A DNA stretch of 23,005 nucleotides from a virus. The notes beneath the pieces are model-generated. The model saw only the letters and a program-made list of their open reading frames with translations. It ran no database searches and had not been told where the DNA came from. The stretch spans positions 1 to 23,005 of the IMG/VR virus record IMGVR_UViG_3300044641_009303; one strand, written 5' to 3'. This document shows, piece by piece, positions 14,141-20,899 of this stretch. Both the position numbers and the translations under genes were made by a program. The first letter of the stretch is position 1, and every line of letters starts with the position of its first letter.

Positions 14141-15135
14141 TAATTAAGTTCAAGAATTCGGTTTATCATAACCTCAATATTTTTTGGTGATAATCTATGT
14201 TTTAATTTGTTGTTTGCAAACCAACTTCTAATTACATCTTCCAAAGGTTTTTTTTCCTTTTGCGCTCTTCTTTTGAATCCTGCAATTTGTGCTTGTAATT
14301 CATGGGGTTGAGTGTAATACTTTATAGGTTTTTTCGGTTCTTTTTTAGGAATATCATCACCTCTTTCAAATTGGATGATGTGTTCCAATTCATGTCTGAT
14401 TATTTCATTAAGTTCAAAATGAAGTTCTTCTAATATTTCTCTATTTAAATTTGGGTTGGTAACTATTGAAATTTCTATAACTTCTTCATCAGGATAATAA
14501 TCCGCATCAACATCGACAGTTTTAACATCATCACTAGTCTCCAAATTTAGTTTTATTGTGAATGAAGTGTTTAATTGTGGAAAAATATATATCATTTTTT
14601 CACTGATATCTTCAGGTAATGTAAACTCACCTTCTTTTTTAAACTTTGCAACAGATAACACATCTTTAACCAACTGTCTAACAACTCCATCGTACTTACC
14701 TTCCATAATCAAACTTTCATTCATATATTTTTGGTTCTCGTTTGCAATATTATTAACAATTCTATTACAATTCACATAATTTTTAATGCTCCAATACTTC
14801 AAAAAATCTCGTAAAAGTTCACTAACTTTTGATGTTAATAGATAAAATGTCGTATCGGTATTTGATAATTTATAATCGTTTGTTTTTAACGCATCAAATT
14901 GATAACCAAATACTTGACTGCCAAGCTTACTATCTATATCTTCTAAAAATAAAGTATATTCTATAAAATCTTTCCAGTCACCAACTGAAATCATGGGCTT
15001 AACTCCCGTTATTCGTACTTTAACGGTAAGGTTTATGTTTTGATTCATCCCGTCTCCAAACGGGTTTTGAACAACAAATGAATGGTCTTTTAAAAACTCA
15101 TTTAATCTTTCTATTGGGAAATCTATTGGTGTCAT
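14140..15135 (-). CDS. Two-part late protein with C-terminal HExxH zinc metallopeptidase domain
   Basis: 331 residues. Residues 1-138 are a strand-rich domain of unknown type. From about 141 a second part begins with SLIMEGKYDGVVRQLVKDVL, which looks like the start of an independent phage protein. It carries the zinc motif HELEHIIQFERG (His248, Glu249, His252) and, 27 residues on, YYTQPHELQAQIAGFKRRA, whose Glu279 could be the third ligand. This is a zincin-like layout. YMNE at the junction (137-140) fits an (M/I/L)-x-E processing site, so the two parts could be separated by a prohead-type protease. The TATTTATA box ends 4 nt before the ATG. The substrate is unknown: head protein, host wall or host proteins are all possible. 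Confidence 0.83.
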   Translation of the reverse strand: MTPIDFPIERLNEFLKDHSFVVQNPFGDGMNQNINLTVKVRITGVKPMISVGDWKDFIEYTLFLEDIDSKLGSQVFGYQFDALKTNDYKLSNTDTTFYLLTSKVSELLRDFLKYWSIKNYVNCNRIVNNIANENQKYMNESLIMEGKYDGVVRQLVKDVLSVAKFKKEGEFTLPEDISEKMIYIFPQLNTSFTIKLNLETSDDVKTVDVDADYYPDEEVIEISIVTNPNLNREILEELHFELNEIIRHELEHIIQFERGDDIPKKEPKKPIKYYTQPHELQAQIAGFKRRAQKEKKPLEDVIRSWFANNKLKHRLSPKNIEVMINRILELN

Positions 15136-15139
15136 TACT

Positions 15140-15147
15140 TATAAATA
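15140..15147 (-). promoter_or_regulatory. TATTTATA late-type promoter box, 4 nt before ATG
   Basis: The coding strand reads TATTTATA-AGTA-ATG, starting the 331/251-residue two-gene unit. Confidence 0.6.
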
Positions 15148-15277
15148 CCTAAGAGTAGGATTGATGTCTAAAATCTTCAAATAATTTAATGCAAAAGTCT
15201 GGCACAACCTCAGTTCCTTAAAAATATTTGATTTTAAAAAAATTTTCTATTATACTTTTAAAAAATGAAATAACACT

Positions 15278-16258
15278 ATGTCTCGTATTGAAGAATTGAA
15301 AAAACAAAATCCAAGTTATACCATTGAAATTATTGACATAATCAACAATTTATTTGAAAAGGTAAAATATACCGAGTTGTCCGTTAATTTAATTAAAAAT
15401 AAACGAAATTCATACGGTAGAAATTCCGAAAGTTTGATTTCTGAATTGGTTAGTGAATATGGTCTAGACAAAAAAGAGTTGGAATCAAAAACCTATGAAG
15501 AACTTATCAACATTATAAGGGTATTGTCGGACTTTTTTGGGTACCATGATTTTACTACAATGAAAAAATTTATCAAATTCAACGAAAATAATTTAATACA
15601 ACAAAACGATTTGAGTAAATACAAATCTTTTGAAGAATTGGAACTTCAAGTTTCATTGGCTGAACTTAAAATGATTGATAAAGATTTTGAAAAACAAATC
15701 ATCAAATTATATGAAAATAATGAGTGGCTGGTACTTAAACCTATGTCATTTTTATCTTCAAAAAAATATGGAGCTAATACAAAATGGTGTACAATACAAG
15801 AAAATAATCCTGACTACTTTTTAAAATATTCAAGAAGGGGTATCCTAATTTATTGTATTAATAAAATCTCAGGTGAAAAAGTTGCTACATTCAAAAATCT
15901 TGATGATGATTATGATAGGGAAACTTCATTTTGGAATATGGTTGACCATAGAATTGACTCAATGGAAAGTGGATTGTCATATGAGGTTATGGAAGTTATC
16001 AAATCTGAATTCAAAATTACGACTAAACCAAATTGGGAGTTGTTATCAGAAGATGAAAGAAATAAACAATTGATGTGGATTGATAAAGAGTATTATGGAG
16101 TAAAATCTCATAGGCTTCCAATATCTATGGAAGAGCCATATGAATTACTAATTAGAAGTGATGAACCTGAATCACTAAGAAACGAAGTGGCAGAAAGAAC
16201 AAGAATTATACCAATGAATACCCATATTGATGACAATGTTCCAAACCAGGCCGGTTAA
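15278..16258 (+). CDS. TKWCT-motif phage protein, unknown function
   Basis: 326 residues. The N-terminal 100 residues are helical and Lys/Glu-rich, with Leu repeats. The core 150-220 has WLVLKPMSFLSSKKYGANTKWCTIQE, then YFLKYSRRGILIYCINKISGEKVATF. The G-A-N-T-K-W-C-T (165-172) plus later strand pair is a pattern I associate with a family scattered through large T4-like and metagenomic phages, with no established function. The central W-C dipeptide and following aromatic residues look like an active or binding site. The C-terminal part (EEPYELLIRSDEPESLRNEVAER) is helical. Neither promoter class is a good match upstream (TACTTTTA at about 15255 is the nearest). A strong terminator follows the stop. 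Confidence 0.8.
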   Translation: MSRIEELKKQNPSYTIEIIDIINNLFEKVKYTELSVNLIKNKRNSYGRNSESLISELVSEYGLDKKELESKTYEELINIIRVLSDFFGYHDFTTMKKFIKFNENNLIQQNDLSKYKSFEELELQVSLAELKMIDKDFEKQIIKLYENNEWLVLKPMSFLSSKKYGANTKWCTIQENNPDYFLKYSRRGILIYCINKISGEKVATFKNLDDDYDRETSFWNMVDHRIDSMESGLSYEVMEVIKSEFKITTKPNWELLSEDERNKQLMWIDKEYYGVKSHRLPISMEEPYELLIRSDEPESLRNEVAERTRIIPMNTHIDDNVPNQAG

Positions 16259-16271
16259 ACCATAAATAAAA

Positions 16272-16299
16272 AACCCACCTATGAGTGGGTTCTTGTTTT
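16272..16299 (+). terminator. Intrinsic terminator after the TKWCT gene
   Basis: AACCCAC (16272-16278), a 6-nt loop and GTGGGTT (16285-16291), then CTTGTTTT. It starts 13 nt past the stop and insulates the next gene. Confidence 0.85.
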
Positions 16300-16310
16300 A
16301 ACTTACATAC

Positions 16311-16318
16311 TATTTATA
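16311..16318 (+). promoter_or_regulatory. TATTTATA late-type promoter box, 4 nt before ATG
   Basis: The plus strand reads TATTTATA-TAAG-ATG, placed between a terminator and the flavodoxin-fold gene. Confidence 0.6.
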
Positions 16319-16322
16319 TAAG

Positions 16323-17093
16323 ATGGATAATAGATTACAAGAAATATTTGACAAATACAACATTACCGAGAAAAACAACTCAATTGGTAATTTGAAAAAA
16401 CTCAAAAAAACAATATCTGAATTACAAAAATTAGATAAGGTATTACTATTAACATGCTCCAACAGATATAATTGGGACCCAAACAATGTTGATATTCCAA
16501 AATCAACAATTCTTGCTATGGCAATAGATGAATATCTAAATGATAAATCTGTTTTGATTGATGTTCCTGAATTAAATATTGTTCCTTGTGAAGGTAATGT
16601 TTCAAGAAAAGATGGAAACTCTTGTGGTTTGATGAAAGCCAAATTAAAAGATGATAAGAAAAATCCAACAGGATTTCACAGATGTTGGGCAAGTTTAAAT
16701 GAAAAAGATGATGAACTTTGGAAAATCTCCAAAGAATTATTTGAATCAAACGCTGTTATATTTTTTACTTCGGTAAGATGGGGTCAAGCCAATATGTTCT
16801 ACCAAAAATTAATTGAAAGATTAACTTGGATTGAAAATAGACACGCAACTTTGGGTGAATCCAATATTGTTGAAAATATCCAAAGTGGTTTTATTTGTTG
16901 TGGTCAAAACTGGAAAGGTATGGATGTTGTGGATACCCAAAAAAGGGTTCACACATTTTACGGATTCAAACCAAATGATAATTTCTATTGGAATTGGCAG
17001 TATACAAATAAGATAACTGATGAAACAAAAGAATCTTACAAAGACGCGTTTCCTGCGTTTGTGAAGAAATTTGATTTGGACAATTTATATTAA
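16323..17093 (+). CDS. Flavodoxin-fold NAD(P)H/FMN oxidoreductase-like protein
   Basis: 256 residues. After a helical N-terminus, KVLLLTCSNRYNWDPNNVDIPKST (39-62) resembles the phosphate-binding strand-loop of flavin reductases; VLIDVPELNIVPCEGNVS (77-94) is the second strand with Cys89, followed by Cys101 and Cys121, a spacing reminiscent of the cysteine insert of iron-sulphur flavoproteins but wider. AVIFFTSVRWGQANMFYQKLIERL (144-167) and GFICCGQNWKG (189-199) match the flavodoxin-like lid and third strand. I expect FMN binding and NAD(P)H-dependent electron transfer in the cytoplasm. It is alone in its transcript, under a late-type box and after a terminator. A late flavoenzyme is unusual; a role in redox protection of the virion or lysis timing is only a thought. 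Confidence 0.75.
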   Translation: MDNRLQEIFDKYNITEKNNSIGNLKKLKKTISELQKLDKVLLLTCSNRYNWDPNNVDIPKSTILAMAIDEYLNDKSVLIDVPELNIVPCEGNVSRKDGNSCGLMKAKLKDDKKNPTGFHRCWASLNEKDDELWKISKELFESNAVIFFTSVRWGQANMFYQKLIERLTWIENRHATLGESNIVENIQSGFICCGQNWKGMDVVDTQKRVHTFYGFKPNDNFYWNWQYTNKITDETKESYKDAFPAFVKKFDLDNLY

Positions 17094-17356
17094 AATTCTT
17101 CAATTTCAACAACTAATTCTTCTTCTCCTTTTATAACTCTATGCCAAGCTAATTTCGGGATAAATAATTGTTTGGTATTTTCTAATTTGTTTGGCAATTC
17201 ATTTTCCATTTGAAATAACCATCCTCCTGACTTAATTATCGTTACCTTCCTATCGTTAAGGTCTTGATGCCATTTTAATTCATCTTCCTCAACATCAGGA
17301 CTGAAAGTTCTAATTTTTTTATTATCTACTATGATTTGTTCAAAGGGAAAATCCAT
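17090..17356 (-). CDS. Cupin-like small phage protein
   Basis: 88 residues from the ATG at 17356, 1 nt after the upstream stop; a more upstream ATG (17404) would overlap the preceding gene by 47 nt and is rejected. Features: KWHQDLNDRKVTIIKSGGWLF (29-49) and LFIPKLAWHRVIKGEEELVVEI (64-85). The pattern H-x-D-x-x-x-R, then G-x-x-x-Q and I-P-x-x-x-x-H-R-x-I-x-G resembles the two halves of a small cupin barrel, with His30 and His72 possible metal ligands, but a full metal-binding motif is not visible. Family function unknown. Last gene of a three-gene minus unit; its stop overlaps the convergent flavodoxin-like gene by 4 nt. Confidence 0.72.
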   Translation of the reverse strand: MDFPFEQIIVDNKKIRTFSPDVEEDELKWHQDLNDRKVTIIKSGGWLFQMENELPNKLENTKQLFIPKLAWHRVIKGEEELVVEIEEF

Positions 17357-17357
17357 A

Positions 17358-17654
17358 TTAAAATAGAGGTCTTTTATTCCAATAAATGTGTAAGTTTTTA
17401 TCAATACTTAACATTTTGAAAAAGTTTGATATTTCATGGTTTATTTCATGAGTAATACTGTCGTCTTTAGACCAATCTGGGTCCATATCAATAAAAAAAT
17501 TTATTCTATTTGGATTTGATTCTCCGTAATTTACTTTATACACTTTAAGTGTTATTGGTTCATCATTTTTACCAACTAGCACATCATTAATTTTAGGTGA
17601 AATTACATCGTCCAAAAAAGTTTGTAAATAACTTTCAATTTTTTTTGTATCCAT
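17358..17654 (-). CDS. Hypothetical protein, 98 aa, coupled in minus operon
   Basis: 98 residues from the ATG at 17654, which overlaps the preceding stop as TAATG; the longer in-frame start at 17717 would sit inside the upstream gene. Sequence: KKIESYLQTFLDDVISPKIND, then a strand pair around TLKVYKVNYGESNPNRINFFI and a HEINHEISNFFKML helix. The His/Glu-rich HEINHE is similar to a metal-binding motif but does not fit HExxH. No family recognised. Tight coupling suggests it acts with the FRARH protein upstream or the cupin-like protein downstream. Confidence 0.7.
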   Translation of the reverse strand: MDTKKIESYLQTFLDDVISPKINDVLVGKNDEPITLKVYKVNYGESNPNRINFFIDMDPDWSKDDSITHEINHEISNFFKMLSIDKNLHIYWNKRPLF

Positions 17655-18277
17655 TACCAAGAGTTTGAAGACGAAAGACCTAATTGTTTCGCATATCGTC
17701 CAATTGAACAACTCCAATATCCTGCAGTAGTTCTATCTGTTTTTTGTGAACATTTGTGACGAGCTCTAAATGATTTTGCTCTTTTTTTATTTGAATTTTT
17801 AACCCTTAAATTTGGGTCGCCAAATGTAACTTTTTTAATACCTCCACCTGGTTTTCTAACATAAACTGCGAATTTTTTTGGTCCACCTGGTGTTCTGAAT
17901 GGTTTGCCAAGTTTTACATTTTTACCACGATGTTTTGCCTCAGATAAAATATCTTCTTCAGTTTCTACTTCAGAAATATAAGGAGCGTCTAAATAAATGT
18001 ATTCATTACCAATTTTAACTTTTTTACCTAAATCTGATTCAACCATTAATCGGTCTTCCTCATTAAGGTCAATTTTACCTTCATTATAAAGTTCTCTAAC
18101 TTCATTAACCAAATCAAAATAACTTTCAGAATAAACTCTAAAAACATTATCAGTTAATGATAATCCGTTATCAATATGATATTTCAACGATTCAGAAATG
18201 TCTACATCTTCTTTCAACACCAAAGTTTTATCAAGATGTGTCTCTAAAGCTTCTTTTATAATTTCGCGTAAATTCAT
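17654..18277 (-). CDS. FRARHxC/YWSC-domain phage protein, probable virion or head-core component
   Basis: 207 residues in two parts. An acidic helical first half (1-113; LREIIKEALETHLDKTLVL, EVRELYNEGKIDLNEEDR) is followed by a very basic domain from about 114 (EAKHRGKNVKLGKPFRTPGG, VTFGDPNLRVK, SFRARHKC, GYWSC). The PGGPKKF, GDPN, SFRARHxC and YWSC motifs are a set I recall from conserved proteins of T4-like cyanophages and other marine phages, often labelled virion-associated. Cys176, Cys190 and His174 could bind zinc. I-L-S-E just before the basic domain is a candidate prohead-protease site; cleavage would release a small DNA-binding protein, as with T4 internal proteins. Its TATTTATT box lies 19 nt upstream, overlapping an opposing early promoter. 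Confidence 0.8.
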   Translation of the reverse strand: MNLREIIKEALETHLDKTLVLKEDVDISESLKYHIDNGLSLTDNVFRVYSESYFDLVNEVRELYNEGKIDLNEEDRLMVESDLGKKVKIGNEYIYLDAPYISEVETEEDILSEAKHRGKNVKLGKPFRTPGGPKKFAVYVRKPGGGIKKVTFGDPNLRVKNSNKKRAKSFRARHKCSQKTDRTTAGYWSCSIGRYAKQLGLSSSNSW

Positions 18278-18284
18278 GATATTT

Positions 18285-18315
18285 TTTTTCTTTCCAAATA
18301 AATAGTTTATATTTG
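18285..18315 (+). promoter_or_regulatory. Bacteroidota-type promoter TTTT-19-TATATTTG, 4 nt before ATG
   Basis: TTTT at 18285-18288, a 19-nt spacer and TATATTTG at 18308-18315. CACT separates it from the ATG at 18320. The spacer contains the leftward late-type box. Confidence 0.7.
18297..18304 (-). promoter_or_regulatory. TATTTATT late-type box inside an opposing early promoter
   Basis: The coding-strand TATTTATT lies 19 nt before the ATG at 18277 and within the -33/-7 spacer of the rightward promoter, so the two probably cannot be used at once. Confidence 0.5.
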
Positions 18316-18319
18316 CACT

Positions 18320-18526
18320 ATGAAACTACTTTTAGCACTTTTTTTAATTATAATCCGAATTTTTGTTGGATTCAAGATATTAGTATGGTTATTTCAGGAA
18401 AGTAGATATCCCGAACTTCATTCAATATCTGAAATTGAATTTTATTTGGTGATTTTAATTCTTGACACTTGGGTTGCAATTTCCCACGCTGGAATTGACG
18501 TATCTGTAAAAAAAGAAGATAATTAA
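18320..18526 (+). CDS. Small membrane protein, early
   Basis: 68 residues. The first 24 are a membrane segment (LLLALFLIIIRIFVGFKILVWL) that could be a signal anchor; a second hydrophobic stretch follows at about 41-57 (EFYLVILILDTWVAIS), with a charged tail VSVKKEDN. It lies as a single plus-strand gene between two minus-strand late genes and has a host-type promoter with 4-nt spacing to the ATG, so it is predicted to be early and leaderless. Its stop overlaps that of PPK2 by 4 nt. A superinfection-exclusion or envelope role is plausible but not shown. Confidence 0.72.
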   Translation: MKLLLALFLIIIRIFVGFKILVWLFQESRYPELHSISEIEFYLVILILDTWVAISHAGIDVSVKKEDN

Positions 18527-19623
18527 GGTTTCAACACCGCAAGTGCTTCGGGATAATCCTTATCTAACACTTGTTCATTTTTACCTTCATAAGGTATGTT
18601 TTGTAAAACATATCTCATAGCGTTTAGACCTGAAACTCTTTTGTCTTCAGCATCAACAATAACCCATGGGTTATTTACGGTTGATGTTTTGTCAAATAGT
18701 TTTTCTTTGAACTCAGTGAACCTATCCCATAAATCTTGCATTTTAGAATCGTTTGGTGAATATTTCCAATATTTTAAAGGAGATTGTTGTCTAATGTCAA
18801 ATCTTCTTTTTTGTGTGTCTTTGTCAATTGAAAACCATAATTTGAATAAGTAATCACCTTCTTTAACTAAATCACTTTCAAAGTTTTCAACATTTTCCAT
18901 AAAGTCCTCATATTCTTCAGGAGAACCATAACCCATTACAGGTTCAATTAATCCTCTATTGTACCAACTTCTATCAAATAAATTAATCATACCAGGTTTA
19001 ATTTGGTTTTTATATCTACCCCACCAATCGGCCCTATCCTCAGGTGTAGGTACACCTAAAGCAATAATATTATAATATCTTGGGTTTAAATTTTCAACAA
19101 ACTTTTTAATTGTTGAACCCTTACCTGCTGAATCTCTACCTTCAAAAACAATGATTACAGTTTTACCTGTATTCTTTAACCATTCTTGAAGTTTCAATAA
19201 CTCAACTTGCATTTCATAAAGTTCTTTCTTAAAAACTTTCTTTGGGATAATTGATGGTTCCTCAATTTCAAACTCATAGTCCTCACTTTCAGGTTCTGAA
19301 CCGTATCCACTGCGTTCTCTATATTTTAATGAGTTAACAATTTTACCCAAATAATCTTGAGCGTTTTTCTTTTTGTCGCCCTTTTTAAGTAAGATTTTTC
19401 TTAACCCTCTTTCTAATAAACCAAAATCAATAACTTGTTCTTTTGCTAATACGCTAATTTCCATTAACATATTCTCAATAGTTTTGTTGTATAATTTCAA
19501 ATATTTCAAAATATCAACCGTTTTACGTAAGTTGATATTCATTTGTTTATTACTTTCTTTATCCGTTTCGGTAATAATTCCCATAACGGATTGGATTCTC
19601 TCTATTTCACTTAATAATTTCAT
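18523..19623 (-). CDS. ppk2: Polyphosphate kinase 2 family protein with phage-specific N-terminal tag and extension
   Basis: 366 residues. The PPK2 catalytic domain (about 130-350) transfers phosphate between polyphosphate and nucleotides. Walker A GRDSAGKGS (162-170), Walker B DRSWYNRG (217-224), GVPTPEDRADWWGRY (190-204), and lid KRRFDIRQQSPLKYWKYSPND (272-292) are intact, arguing for an active enzyme. The lid type is usual for ADP- or AMP-phosphorylating PPK2s. The first 125 residues are not part of normal PPK2: they begin with LLSEIERIQSVMGIITET, matching the tag of the 402-residue late protein, then have a Lys-rich helical stretch and an acidic linker. I-T-E (17-19) is a candidate prohead-protease site. 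A TATTTACA box lies 18 nt before the ATG. Packaging in the head is inferred; a normal cytosolic late enzyme is the alternative. Confidence 0.93.
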   Translation of the reverse strand: MKLLSEIERIQSVMGIITETDKESNKQMNINLRKTVDILKYLKLYNKTIENMLMEISVLAKEQVIDFGLLERGLRKILLKKGDKKKNAQDYLGKIVNSLKYRERSGYGSEPESEDYEFEIEEPSIIPKKVFKKELYEMQVELLKLQEWLKNTGKTVIIVFEGRDSAGKGSTIKKFVENLNPRYYNIIALGVPTPEDRADWWGRYKNQIKPGMINLFDRSWYNRGLIEPVMGYGSPEEYEDFMENVENFESDLVKEGDYLFKLWFSIDKDTQKRRFDIRQQSPLKYWKYSPNDSKMQDLWDRFTEFKEKLFDKTSTVNNPWVIVDAEDKRVSGLNAMRYVLQNIPYEGKNEQVLDKDYPEALAVLKP

Positions 19624-19641
19624 TATTGTTCCTACTTTAAT

Positions 19642-19649
19642 TGTAAATA
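19642..19649 (-). promoter_or_regulatory. TATTTACA late-type box (one mismatch) before PPK2
   Basis: The coding-strand TATTTACA lies 18 nt before the ATG at 19623. It is weaker than the other boxes. Confidence 0.4.
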
Positions 19650-19673
19650 TCTAACAATTTAATCTTTTCAGAA

Positions 19674-19681
19674 TATTTATT
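19674..19681 (+). promoter_or_regulatory. TATTTATT late-type box upstream of the lysis cassette
   Basis: The plus-strand TATTTATT (followed by TG) lies 79 nt before the ATG of the PAS gene. The long leader, with ATCTAA/TTAGAT arms around 19697-19725, is unlike most other late genes here and could carry regulation. Confidence 0.45.
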
Positions 19682-19760
19682 TGAACCAAGGCACCATCTA
19701 AATAGTTTTTCTAACTTCTTAGATTTAATAAAGGCCATTAATAAAAAAAAATAAATAAAA

Positions 19761-20873
19761 ATGAAAAATCTATCAAAGGAAGAACTATTGAGCAGAATGG
19801 AGGCAATAAATAGAAGTAATGCAATTATCTATTTTGACCTCAACGGAATAATTTTAGGTGTTAACTCTATCTTTTTACAATCAATGGGATATGGTGTAGT
19901 TGAAGAGATTATTGGTAAACATCATAGTATTTTTGTGTGTGAAGATTATGCCAAGTCATCAGAGTATGAAAAGTTTTGGGATATATTAAGAAGTGGTAAA
20001 TATTATCAAGGAGAATTTGAGAGAAGAAGAATAGATGGGAGTATTATAAACTTGCAAGCAACATATAATCCTATTTTTGATGAAAATGGTAAGATAACCA
20101 AAATAATGAAAGTTGCAACTGACATCACTACGATTATAAATAGTAAAAAACAAATAGATGCAATTAACCGAAGTACCGCAACAATCACTTTTGATATGAA
20201 TGGGATTATTTTGGATGTAAATGAAATATTCCTTGAAACAATGGGTTATAAATCCAGTGAAAAAAAACAAGTAGTTGGGAAACACCACAGTATTTTTGTA
20301 AGTTATGAGTATTCAAAAACTGACGAATATCGTAAATTTTGGGAAAATTTAAATAGTGGTAAAATTTTAGAAGGGATATTTGAGAGAAAAAAAGTGGACG
20401 GTTCCACTGTTTATTTACAATCAACCTACAATCCGGTCTTTGATAATAAAGGGAATGTTATAAATGTAATAAAAATTGCAACTGACGTTACCGAATCCGT
20501 GAATAATAAAAAAGAAATTGATTTATTATCAAATAATTTACAAGTAGAGTTAGACAATTCAAAAAAACTCAAAGATGCGATTGAAATAGAAAGAAACACC
20601 GCATTAAATGATTTGGACTCAACTCTCAAAAAAAGTCAAAATGAGTTAATTGGGACTATTGTTAAATCCGCATTGGGCGTCATTCTTAGTGTTGGAATTA
20701 TAACCACTACAATGTATTCATTTGCAATTCTTTCAAATAAAGACACTCAAATAATTGGTTCAACTTGGAGTAACATGTTTAGTGTTTTACTAACAAATGC
20801 ATTTTCAATAGTCGGTACAATTATGGGAATTAAATACGCAACTCAAGAAGAGAGAAAAGATAATATTAAATAA
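19761..20873 (+). CDS. Twin-PAS sensor protein with C-terminal two-helix membrane module; candidate regulated holin
   Basis: 370 residues. Two PAS domains lie at about 12-123 and 134-245, each beginning AINRS and ending ATDIT or ATDVT, with the pattern W-x-x-L-x-S-G-K ... G-x-F-E-R+xDGS ... L-Q-x-T-Y-N-P found in chemoreceptor-like PAS domains. They are clearly a duplication. A coiled coil (246-296) leads to two membrane helices (about 299-322 and 336-358) and a short charged tail. There is no kinase, cyclase, HAMP or methyl-accepting output domain. The gene starts the cassette, 26 nt before the endolysin, where phages place holins. I infer a membrane protein whose pore or signal activity is governed by PAS ligand state. 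Alternatives: a host chemotaxis decoy or a membrane sensor unrelated to lysis. Confidence 0.8.
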   Translation: MKNLSKEELLSRMEAINRSNAIIYFDLNGIILGVNSIFLQSMGYGVVEEIIGKHHSIFVCEDYAKSSEYEKFWDILRSGKYYQGEFERRRIDGSIINLQATYNPIFDENGKITKIMKVATDITTIINSKKQIDAINRSTATITFDMNGIILDVNEIFLETMGYKSSEKKQVVGKHHSIFVSYEYSKTDEYRKFWENLNSGKILEGIFERKKVDGSTVYLQSTYNPVFDNKGNVINVIKIATDVTESVNNKKEIDLLSNNLQVELDNSKKLKDAIEIERNTALNDLDSTLKKSQNELIGTIVKSALGVILSVGIITTTMYSFAILSNKDTQIIGSTWSNMFSVLLTNAFSIVGTIMGIKYATQEERKDNIK

Positions 20874-20899
20874 ATCTAAATAAATAAACACTTAAAAGT

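Noticed and set aside
5346-15147. Plus-strand TATAAATA sequences as T4-type late promoters reading rightward
   Set aside because: At most sites they would point away from the adjacent gene start, whereas TATTTAT(A/T) reads toward the gene on both strands, including where TATAAATA is absent (12768, 16311).
15136-15277. 142-nt gap searched for tRNA or small gene
   Set aside because: No cloverleaf, no credible frame; only the leftward box at 15140 and a weak rightward TACTTTTA.
17357-17404. Longer start for the cupin-like gene (ATG at 17404)
   Set aside because: It would overlap the preceding gene by 47 nt; the ATG at 17356 fits the 1-nt spacing seen in this operon.
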